The notes under the pieces were generated by a model. It had not been told where the DNA came from. It worked only from the letters and a program-made list of their open reading frames with translations, and did no database searches. Positions 5,624-15,500 of a DNA stretch of 33,481 bases are shown here, piece by piece. Both the position numbers and the translations under genes were made by a program. Position 1 is the stretch's first letter; each line of letters begins with the position of its first letter. The stretch is from Lachnospiraceae bacterium UBA3386 (GTDB taxonomy: Bacteria > Bacillota > Clostridia > Lachnospirales > Lachnospiraceae), in contig DEPS01000201.1 in the NCBI GenBank assembly GCA_002358875.1, positions 2,085 through 35,565 on the forward strand, read 5' to 3'.

Positions 5624-8600
5624 GCCGTCTGCTGCAGCCCTGTACGCACGGATCCGTACATACCAGACCTTTCCTTTTTTCAGATTGCTTATTATCCTGG
5701 TCACAGTACCGGCTTTAGTAACGGTAATAGTCTTAATAGTCGCTGTATTCGCAAAACCGCTGTAGAGGCTGTACTGGATCTGATATCCGGAGGCCTTCTC
5801 ATTCTTTCCCCATGTCAGAGTCATACTTCCGGGAGCATTGTTTTTGATACTCTTTACGACAGGTGTGCTTAGGCGGTAAACCGCGATTGATTTTTTCTGT
5901 CTGCTGGTACCGGTAACAGCTCTGGCAATTACAGTATAGGTATACTTCCTGCCATTGGTTTTTGCCTTTTCATCAATATAAGACAGGATATTGCCGCTAT
6001 TTAAGGATTTTATTTTAATTCCGTCGCGATAAAGATCATATCCGTTTGCTCCATTCACCTTCTCCCAGACTGTTTTGATACCTTTGGTCAGATTAACCGC
6101 TGTGAGCTTTTTCACGGCGCCAGGAAGGACCTTAACGGTGACAGTCTTCGAAGCTGCCTGATAATTGCCTGTTGCAGAGCTTCTTACAGTGATCTTCACC
6201 GTGCCGGCCTTCTTTGCGGTCACCTTTCCGGTGCTTTTGCCGACAACTGCAACCGATGTGTTCGAGGAAGTAAACGTCTTCGTCCCCTTTGCTCCGGACA
6301 CGGTAACGTATGTCTCCTTTCCCGCAGAAATGATCCCTGTCTTTGCGCTGGCTGTTATTTTCTGTGAAGCCCTGGAAATTGAAAATGATTTTGTGACGCT
6401 GCCCTTATAATTGCCCTTTCCGGTCACTGTTAATGACGCAGTGCCTGTACCCGCATTGATATTGTTTCCATAAGAAATGGTACAATCCTTTCCGTTTACC
6501 AGCATCCTGCCGCCCGCAGTAACGATAACAGCGGGAGTTTTCGGGCTTCCGTTATAGACCAGCGCCTCTGCTGACAATACTACAGTTGCAGATGCTTTCG
6601 AAAGAGTGTACTGCCCTATGGAAAAAGTTCTGGTCACAGAACCCTCAAAAGCGGTACCCGTACGGGCAGCAATGTCGATCTTCGCTGTTCCGACATTAAT
6701 ATTATTCAGGTAAGAAACATCATAATCCTTTCCTGAAATCAATGTCCTGTTCAGCTGTTTCGAAAATACTGTTACACCGGGAGTTTTTGCTTTCCCATCG
6801 TAGGTATACCCTGTTCCGGAGACCGAGATCTGCATATCCTTCATGTACAAAGGAGTTACCGTAACAAGACAGTCAGAAGTGAAACCGCCATCCTGAGTCC
6901 TGGCTGTGACTTTTGTCGTCCCTTTCCCGACACCCTTTACGACTCCTGAGGAAGTCACCGTGGCAACGGAGACGTCTTCGGACTGCCAGATCACGGTTTG
7001 ATCAGAGGCATCCCCCGGCTGAACCGTCGCTTTCAGCGTCTGTGATTCTCCTTTTAACAGTGAAATCGATGTTTTGTCAAGGCTGATTCCCGACACAGGG
7101 GTCGTAACTGTCACCTGACATGATCTGCTGAAAGCCCCGTCTCCATAAGCTGACTTTGCTGTGACTTTCGTCGTCCCGTTCCCGACACCCTCTACAACTC
7201 CCAGGGAAGTCACTGTGGCAACATCATAGTCTTCACAATACCAGATTACTTTCTGATCTGTCGCATCCGCAGGCTCAACGGCAGCCTTCAGCTCCTGAGT
7301 CTCTCCTTTATGCAGAGTGATGGATTCTTTATCCAGGACAATGCCTGTTACAGGGATCAGTTTGGGGACAGCCTTTTCCATTTCTGCTCCGCAGACCGCG
7401 CAAACCGTCGTACTCACGCCTTCTGCATCGTAAGTCGGAGCAGTTTTCACAGTCCATTCTCCCGGTGTATGGGGAAGAAGCGGAATTTCTTCATTGATGA
7501 TGTCTCCGCAGATTGCACACTCGTTCCTTAAAATCCCTGTTTCTGTACAGGTTGCCTCCTTTACTACTGAAACAAGACAAATATGCTCATGATTTCCATT
7601 GTACTCCCCATCCGCAGCTGTACCAGCTGTCACTTTACCGGATGAAAGCATAAGCCTGTCAAGGCCAAATCTGCTGAACGCATCGCTGTCATAGGTATAA
7701 TGGAGGGAGGAGGAGAGCCCGGGAAAAGTGTAGCCATCCTGCGCGCTGCCTGAAGCGTAGGACTTATCAACTGTGTAATCACCTGTCCCGACCAGGAAAA
7801 GGTTTCTGCCTCCGTTTCCCTTACCCACCATACCGTCGTCGCAGTTTGTGATGTCTGCCAGATAGTTTGTCCCGTCCCTGAGAGTCACTATATTCCACAT
7901 ATGTGGACTGCTTGTTCCGTGCAGATAACCTGTCACAGAGATGCATTCTTTGAAAATCGTGTTCCACGAACTCAGATCACAGAGGTACTGGAAGCTCTTT
8001 GAATATCCTTCGCAGACGACTTTAGTATCCGGATCATTGTCAAAGGTCCAGATCAGCTGCCAGGGATTGCCATAAGCAATTGTGTTACTCGATGAAGCTT
8101 CACTGTTGTAGCTGACAGCATCGCAGATCTCCTGCCTGTACCCGTCCATCTTTTCGTAATCCGATTCGTTTTCATATTTTTTAACAATTCCCAGAGCATT
8201 GGCATGCGCAGTCAAAACAGCCTGGCCGATTTCAGAATTTGTTTCACAGGTTCCGATTTCCCCTGTCTTACTGTATTCTTTGGCCACCTTAAAGGAAAAG
8301 GTCGATTTTTTAGTTCTTGTATAATATAACCTCCATTCTCCCTCCTCCTTTGCTGCACTGAAAGAAAAAGGCTGCCTGGAGACGCCTTTCGTCTTGTCAT
8401 ACCAGTAAAAATCATATGGACAGTCCGCCAGTAAAGCCTGGTTAATCACTTTTAAGTTTATGCCGATAAGCTCATTCAAAGCATTTTTAGATTCAGCGGT
8501 GATAGTTCTTTTTCCATTTTCATCGACCTGTGTGATTGCCTCCACTCCCAGGTCCTGCGCCGACCAGGTCTTATCCAAAAGTCCAAGATCTCCCAGGGAC

Positions 8601-9427
8601 ACTTCAAAGACAGTTGATGAAAGCTCACCTGCCGCAACCTTTCTGATCTTCCCTATCAATAAGGCATAAATCGTCCTGTTATATCCGGTCAGCCTGGTGG
8701 AAGCATAGTTGCTTTTTCGCGCAGGCTCGGAGACCTGATAATCCCCCGTGTCGGCCTTAAGGCTTCCTTCAAGACCAAATTCGCGGTTTACATAGGCTGC
8801 AAAGATGTCATCGTTCTCTCCGTCAGAACTGCTCTCTTTAGCAGGGATCCAGATCTCTTCTTCTCCCGGTTCATCCACAACCACAGATCCATCGTCTTTG
8901 TCGTCAGCAGAATCTCCGGAAACGGATTCTTCCAGGACAGTATCTTTGGAGTCCTCTTTGGGAACATTCTCATCAATGATGTTTTCTCCCACGGGTTCAT
9001 CTGAGGCAGTACTGCCGGAAAGATCTTCACCTGAAGGTTCTACGCTCACATCTTCGGACACCTCTGTCTCAACACTTCCGTCAAAGTCTTCTTCAGCTGA
9101 TTCTTCGCCTGAGTTCTCCGGATGATGCTCATCAGAAAAGCTTTCTTCAGTTCTTTTATCCGCGGCATTCTCCGAATCCTGTTCTAAATCCCGAGCCTGT
9201 TCCTGATCCTGAATCTGTTCTGAATCCCGAGCCTGTTCCTGATCCTGAATCTGTTCTGAATCCGTATCCGCCTCAGGATCCTCAGATATTGTTTCTTCTT
9301 CAGAAAATGTATCCTCCTGCACTGATTCCGCAGCAAGAACAGTCCTGGAGAAGACAGGACACAAAGATCCGTTAATGGACAAAATGATCGAAAGACCAAC
9401 GGATAAGAATACTTTCAAACAATTCAT
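5573..9427 (-). CDS. Secreted transglutaminase-like protein with Ig-like and fibronectin type III modules
   Basis: A 1284-aa exported protein without a wall-sorting signal. Signal peptide at about 1-33 (TVLAAE); residues 35-235 are acidic low complexity with an exact 12-residue duplication. A transglutaminase/protease-like core lies at about 400-550 with a probable triad Cys472 (VVCEGYSKSFQYLC), His509 (SPHMWNIV) and Asp525 (LADITNCDD). Next come two CxxCG-containing repeats (about 625-700), two Big_2 Ig-like domains (VTGIVLDKESITLHKGE, VSGISLDKTSISLLKGE), two MBG-like repeats ending in FSIG/FSIS, a third Ig-like stretch, and two fibronectin III domains to the end. Transglutaminase-fold enzymes either cross-link Gln to Lys or hydrolyse peptide bonds; sequence alone does not decide. 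ATG 9427 follows GGAGAG. It lies downstream of the giant adhesins, so surface proteins are possible substrates; that is inference. Confidence 0.85.
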   Translation of the reverse strand: MNCLKVFLSVGLSIILSINGSLCPVFSRTVLAAESVQEDTFSEEETISEDPEADTDSEQIQDQEQARDSEQIQDQEQARDLEQDSENAADKRTEESFSDEHHPENSGEESAEEDFDGSVETEVSEDVSVEPSGEDLSGSTASDEPVGENIIDENVPKEDSKDTVLEESVSGDSADDKDDGSVVVDEPGEEEIWIPAKESSSDGENDDIFAAYVNREFGLEGSLKADTGDYQVSEPARKSNYASTRLTGYNRTIYALLIGKIRKVAAGELSSTVFEVSLGDLGLLDKTWSAQDLGVEAITQVDENGKRTITAESKNALNELIGINLKVINQALLADCPYDFYWYDKTKGVSRQPFSFSAAKEEGEWRLYYTRTKKSTFSFKVAKEYSKTGEIGTCETNSEIGQAVLTAHANALGIVKKYENESDYEKMDGYRQEICDAVSYNSEASSSNTIAYGNPWQLIWTFDNDPDTKVVCEGYSKSFQYLCDLSSWNTIFKECISVTGYLHGTSSPHMWNIVTLRDGTNYLADITNCDDGMVGKGNGGRNLFLVGTGDYTVDKSYASGSAQDGYTFPGLSSSLHYTYDSDAFSRFGLDRLMLSSGKVTAGTAADGEYNGNHEHICLVSVVKEATCTETGILRNECAICGDIINEEIPLLPHTPGEWTVKTAPTYDAEGVSTTVCAVCGAEMEKAVPKLIPVTGIVLDKESITLHKGETQELKAAVEPADATDQKVIWYCEDYDVATVTSLGVVEGVGNGTTKVTAKSAYGDGAFSRSCQVTVTTPVSGISLDKTSISLLKGESQTLKATVQPGDASDQTVIWQSEDVSVATVTSSGVVKGVGKGTTKVTARTQDGGFTSDCLVTVTPLYMKDMQISVSGTGYTYDGKAKTPGVTVFSKQLNRTLISGKDYDVSYLNNINVGTAKIDIAARTGTAFEGSVTRTFSIGQYTLSKASATVVLSAEALVYNGSPKTPAVIVTAGGRMLVNGKDCTISYGNNINAGTGTASLTVTGKGNYKGSVTKSFSISRASQKITASAKTGIISAGKETYVTVSGAKGTKTFTSSNTSVAVVGKSTGKVTAKKAGTVKITVRSSATGNYQAASKTVTVKVLPGAVKKLTAVNLTKGIKTVWEKVNGANGYDLYRDGIKIKSLNSGNILSYIDEKAKTNGRKYTYTVIARAVTGTSRQKKSIAVYRLSTPVVKSIKNNAPGSMTLTWGKNEKASGYQIQYSLYSGFANTATIKTITVTKAGTVTRIISNLKKGKVWYVRIRAYRAAADGSRFYSEWKSSRCTLLK
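9189..9260 (-). repeat. Exact 36-bp duplication in the transglutaminase-like gene
   Basis: Two identical 36-bp units (9189-9224 and 9225-9260) encode the 12-residue repeat SEQIQDQEQARD in the acidic segment after the signal peptide. Perfect identity suggests a recent event. Confidence 0.95.
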
Positions 9428-9446
9428 TTACTCTCCGTTTCCTGAA

Positions 9447-9482
9447 ATAAACCCGAAAGCATAAATGTGCTTCCGGGTTTAT
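9447..9482. terminator. Stem-loop after adhesin 1, abutting the next ribosome site
   Basis: Arms ATAAACCCGAAAGCA (9447-9461) and TGCTTCCGGGTTTAT (9468-9482) pair with one imperfect position around a 6-nt loop. In the minus direction it is followed by TTTC and then, within about 10 nt, by the Shine-Dalgarno site of the transglutaminase-like gene. It is a credible terminator for adhesin 1, but any promoter of the next gene must lie upstream of it (9483-9584), so it could act as an attenuator. Confidence 0.65.
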
Positions 9483-9584
9483 CATCATGCTTACTGCAAC
9501 TAACATCCCATAGAGCGGCAGCTAATGCAGCCCGCCCAGATAAAGTGTAACAGATACCTTAAAATATGGGAAGTAGCACAGTTA
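9483..9584. other. Short spacer after adhesin 1
   Basis: Contains TAACAG in GTGTAACAGATACC and a GC-rich imperfect inverted stretch around 9517-9537. No clean -35/-10 pair was found for the transglutaminase-like gene on the minus strand, so read-through from the adhesin operon remains possible. Confidence 0.35.
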
Positions 9585-12500
9585 CTATTTTTTTAAAATC
9601 TTTATTCTCGCCAGAAGCAGGATCCCTGCCCCTAAAGTCAGGATACTGCCAAGAAGGATGAACATGCCGCTGCCAGTCCCTCCGGTTTCCGGAAGCTCGT
9701 ATCCGGTGGAATTATAGACCGATATCTCCCAGACATCCTTTCCATCAACTTTTTTAGGGCTGCACTTGAGACTTTCAGCATTCAGTGATGCCAGTATTTT
9801 AATTTTGCCTTTTTCTGTGATACTGGAGATCACCACCGGGCTGTCCAGCAGTAGATATCCATCCAGTGTCTTTGTCTCAAACAGGTAATAAGTTCCGTTT
9901 TCCAAACCGCCCAGATTCAGGATACCATTCTCATCGGTCACTCCTGTCAGACAGGGTTCTGCCCCTTCTACCGGTCGGGCATTTTCGATCTGGTTCTGCC
10001 TGTAAAGCTTGAACTCGACCCCCTGAAGGGTTTTGGATGAGCCCGTTTCCATTTTTTTGATCCGGACAGGGTCTTTTGGTGTATTCCTGACCGTAATCGT
10101 AACCTGCCCGTTTTCTGTCAGGCTTATGCCCGCAACATCATCAGGCAGATTCTCGATCGTCCAGGATCCTGTCTGATTCGGGCGTTTTGCGCTCTCAAGC
10201 GTGATCTGTCCGGTTGCTGCGATACAGATCCTGATATCAACGTCTGCCGGTTTGTAGGCAGAAGGTGCTGCCACCTCATGCAGATAGTAGTTGCCTGCTG
10301 TCAGACCGTCCGGATTTTCGGAATTTCTCAACACGATCCTGGGGATAATTCCGTCAGAGTTCGTGATCAGGCTCTCATAGCCCTCCATCGGCTTATAGTC
10401 AGGCATGGGCTTTCCTGTTCCGGATTCTGTCACTTCCCGGTAGAGAGAAAATTCAATGCCCTGCATGGGAAGACCTGTAGAGGAATCGACCTTCACAGCC
10501 GTGAGAACATTATCCCTGTTTTTGACGGTTATGGTCGGCATGTCGTTCACCGTAGGCCTGGATACCTGATTAATTGAGTAATACCCGTTAACCGGATCTG
10601 TCTCGGAATCATTCACGTAGACCGTAACATCCTTTTCACCGTCAGCAGCATTATCTGTGTACTTGACTTTGATCTTCAGCTCATCGATGAGAGACAGATA
10701 TCCGTACGGCGCCGCGACCTCTTTCAGAGTATATTCTTTATCCGGCTTCAGATAAGCAACAGCGATCAGTCCGCTCTCGTCAGTCGTAAAGGTTTTTGTT
10801 GTACCGCCGATTTCGCTGAGCTCGAACTTAGCGCCTGCAAGAGGTTCTCCGTTCATATCAGTTTTCAGCAGTTTTATGCCGGGTCTGGAATTGAGCACCT
10901 TATCCTTGCGCGAGTGGACTTTTTCTTCTATCTGCGCGTCGGAAAGGATCTCTCTTAGGTAATCGACGGTATAATTGATATCGGCCGAATAGCCGTGCTC
11001 ACTGGATTTGCCTCCGATCCTGATCACACTGCCGGCTTCTTTCCTTTCAATGGAATCATAACCGGTCACTTTACCGGTTGCCGGGTCTGCAGAAATACCG
11101 TCACCTGTCAGGGCTACTTCATAGACCTCGTAATCATTTAATGTTTTTCCGTCTTCCAGCTGCGGGAAGAACCATCTGACAGATGTCTCAGGATCCTTCA
11201 GTTCGCGTACAGTTCCGGAAACAAGCTCTCTTTCATTGCCCTTTCTCAGATAAACTGCAAAATAAGCAGAATCATGTGACTCCATGAAATCGGCATCCGA
11301 CCAGACTTTTTCGGCGATCAGTCCGTATCCGTGACGATTGTGGACCGTTACTGTCTGATGTTCCAATGCCGGGTCGATCACATCCTCGTTTTTCGACATT
11401 CCGGTGTTGTCATGGGTATATGCCCCTTCCGTCACACTGTATCCCAGGCGTGTATAGCCCGCGGGAATCTCCCCGTCGCGCTCTTCCACAAGGAAAGCCG
11501 TCCCTGCCAGCAGATCAGGAATTTCGATACTATATCCTTCTTTTATCCTGTCAACAGCACCTCCGGGAGAAGTGTAGAAGGTTGCCATTTCCCGCTCGCT
11601 TTTCCAATTTCCTTCAGGAACAGTCGTATCCAGATCCAGGATGTCAGTTTTTCCTGTAGAAACAAATCCGCCGTTTTCAAACTTGCAGTAATATCCCTCC
11701 GGATCCTTCACATAATACTTTCCGGTATTATAGACGGAATAATTATCATCGCCTTCCTTTCCAATGTAAATGCGGAATTTAAATTCCGTGTTGTCTGCAT
11801 CTGCTCCGTTTCCGCTGTAGACCGGCCTTGTCTTTTCCTCATCTTCCCAGAGCCTTTTCGTAATAGTCAGGCTCTTGACAACATTTTTATCCACATGATT
11901 GTCGTAAATGACCTTCTTGCGGCCGGCAACAGTGGAATCGGCTATGACATAATCCTTAAGCCGGTTCGGAGAAGCTGCCGTGCCGGTCCCTCCTGAGGAT
12001 ACACCGTATTCTGTATCGACAGATACATCAGCTGCCGAACCGTCAATGACCGCTCCGTTTACTTTTACCTGATCGAAGGTATTGGAATCCAGGGCACATT
12101 CCCTGATGAAATATTTTGTATCCTCCTCCGGAAGCCGGATCGATACAGTCTGCCCGGGTTTCAGTAAATAGACGCTGTCATATTTGAGCCCGCCCGCCTC
12201 ATATTCACCGCAGGTCAGAGTATCTCCCGTCTTGATATCGGTAACTGTATCCTCCTTATTCCAAAGGACATACTTCAGACCATCCGGCGTCTTTGTCTCA
12301 TACCAGACCTGGAAGGGGAAGGTGGTATTGACCTTGCCGGATCCCGAAACTTCCTTCTCCAGAAGAACCTCGCCTTCGGTATAAGACGTCAGGTTAAAGC
12401 GCATGTGAAGGTTGGATGCAGCTGCACCGCGCTCCATGTAGAACATGTTCATGGTATGGCCGGAGAAATCTTTAAATACTGTACCGCCATCCTTGAAATA

Positions 12501-15500
12501 TCCATCCAGGAATTCCTGTACCGAAGCTTCATCCCCGGTCAGATCCGGATGATTTTCCAGGAAAGCTTTTTTATAGAGCTCCCGGAGCGTCGTTTCAGAA
12601 AGCTTACCCTTATCATCATAATAGTAGACTTTTCCTGTCCTGAAGTTTACGCTGCCGTCGATGGCGGAGTGGACTCCACCAAGGTCAAGAACAAGCATAC
12701 CGTCCACATAAAGCCAGAAGTCATCATCTCCGGAAAACTCGAAGACCAGGTCGTGCCCCCAGGCATCCAGGCCGTTTTCGCTCTGCATAAACTGAGCAGA
12801 CAGCTTCATGCCGAAGAAATAATCCACATCTCCTGTATTTGTACCTGTATTTCCAGGCCAGTTTGCTCCTATACCATAGAGCTTTTCTCCCTTTCTGGGA
12901 TCGAGAGAAGAAAGAGCGTAACCGTACAGATCCGTTTCGTTTTTGGGATTCTTCTTCGAGGTTCCGTTCCCGTTGTACTTCGGATTAAGGTCATTGAAAG
13001 GAAGGAACTGCCCGTGCTTTAGTGTGTCCTTCTCAGCCAGGTCGCTCGTTCCGATCTGGTTGTAGACGACAAAATCACCGACGCCGTACTTGCCGCCGTC
13101 CGGATTGTCTTTTCCGTACCAGGAATCATTTGTATTGGTGATCAGATGAGCGAAATTCTGCGTACAGTTATATTCGAAATATCCTGTTTCCTTGTAAGTG
13201 CTTGTAAGGAACTGATGGTTTACTCCGATCGTGCTGTTATACAGTTGAGAAAGAGATACGCCCGCCTTTTCCGCGCCCGCTTCCTTGGCCTTTTGTGTTG
13301 TGAGAGGGAAACCGTCATTCTGAAGATTTCTGGACAGAAGGCCCGAATAAGCGGCATTTGAATTAGTTGATGTCCTCTCGGAGTTCCTGCCGAGAATTTT
13401 TGTCTGTGTCTCTGAACGGTATCCTCCGCCGATATAATATCCCTGATAAGGATAATCCTGCATTTCGACCTTGATGCCGAACTGGTTATTATCGACTGTG
13501 GATACCTGAGTCAGCTTACTGTTGTCCGCAGCAGGAACCATTTTTGCAAAATAGAAATCGTCAGCTTTCGACATGGGTGCCGAAACCAGCTGCCAGTTGT
13601 CCGTTTTTGACACCTTCAGCGAGGCATAATCGTAGTAGGGGTCGTCCCAGGCAAGGATCGTGCTGTAATAATCATTATAGCGCCGGCCGTTCAGATTGAG
13701 ACCGATCGTCTTGTCAGACAAAAAGTCTGTCCCGGAGACCTGCGGGGCAAGATACTTGCCGGAGTATTCGTTTTGAAGCTCGTAGTAGTAATTGGGTGTG
13801 TTCGTTCCCTCATAATAATATTCAGTAAACTTCCACAGCATGGTATTGACCTTGCTGCCGACCCAGGAAATTGTGTCTCCGCTCTCATAGGCTTTGACAA
13901 GCTTTCCGTCGTAGTCGATCGCGTAATAATCATACCGGCTCGAATCTTCATTCCAGATACGGGTATAAATAATTACGCTGTCATCGTTATTGACATCTGT
14001 TACGATCTCACCGTTCTCATCAACAGTTCCGGAAACGCTCGCCTTTTCTGCAGTATAAACAACAAAATCATCTTCATTAAGATTTGAGCGATCCGCAAAA
14101 CTCATCCATATCTGGTCATTGCTGTCCTTTGGACCGCCCCTGCTGAATTTGGTATTGTCCAGCTTCAGCGATCCGTGCTCCGTACTGAATTTATACTTTC
14201 CCTTGTATTTTCCTGTCCCTTCTGTCACCAGGATCCTGCAGTCGGCATCCATATTAAGGGGATCGACAAGAGAGACACCATCCGCGCCGATCCTGAGGCA
14301 CTTCAACGAATTATTTACCGCTGCTGTAATTAAATACCGCCCCTGATCGTCTATGGACTCGAAATTCCAGACAGAGATATCGCTGTTATTGGCGATGTAA
14401 ACTTTTTCCGATCTTCCGACAGGATCCAGACGGACAGTCGTAGATTTTGCCTGAAGCGCAGTATTATTACTGTCAGAAGCCGCAGCCATAAGCGCTGTTC
14501 CCTTGGGGTTTTGTTCGCCCTGGGTGTTGATCACACTAAAAGCCTTACCTGAAAGCTCGCTCAGATTATCCAGCGTTACGACAGCGTATACCGAGAAGCC
14601 GTCTGTTCTGAAACAGACCGAATCTCCTACCAACGTGTTTTCCAGGACTTCCGTCTCCTTCCCGAAATGGATGATCTGAACAGGATCCTCCGCTTCTTTT
14701 CTGTCAAGGACCCTGATCTGGACATCCACCGGAGACTTTGGCTCAATTTCTTTTCCCTTCGGATCCAGGATGCGAATGTCAAGCAGCTTGATATAGCTGA
14801 GTGCATCTAAGCTCCGCTCCACAGCTTTCGCTGTCTGTGCGATATAACCGGCATAGTCAGCATCGTCTTCCTCAAGCTGAACAACATCCAGGGACGAACC
14901 CTCAGGAATCTCTGCGTAGTCACCAAATGTCACAGTGATCTCATAAGTTTCTCCTGACGCCGTGATCATGGTCTTTTTGAGCTGGGCATCTGTGACATCC
15001 ACAGTCCAGACGTCCCCGTTCTTCATTGTGACAGTCAGCTTCTCTTCACTGTCAAACGGAAGCAGACTGATAAGAGCCCAGCTTCCGGCAGGAACTGTCT
15101 GCGTGTTGAATTCTTCCATTTCCTCTTTTGTAAGCTGTGCTGCATAAAGGCTCTCAATGCCCGCAGACTGTCTTAACTGGCCAACCGTCATATTTTCTTC
15201 AGCTCTGCCGACCCAGAGAAGGCTCTCGTCGGAGAATTTTACGTCCTTCACCTGCGTAACAAAACTGTCAGCATCTCTGAAGTCCGCAGCTTTTGCAACC
15301 CCCAGGGTATCCACAAGATCGCGGAGATTAATATAACCGCCGCCGGGCAGACTGTATTCGTAGGTCTTTCCGTCTACCGAATATTTAAAATCTACCGTGT
15401 ATACGATGACATAGATAGAAAACTGATCCGCCTCAATAGAGAGTGCCCCTGTTGAGGAATCAGCGGATTCAGAAGATCCTGCGTCTTCATTGATCTCACT

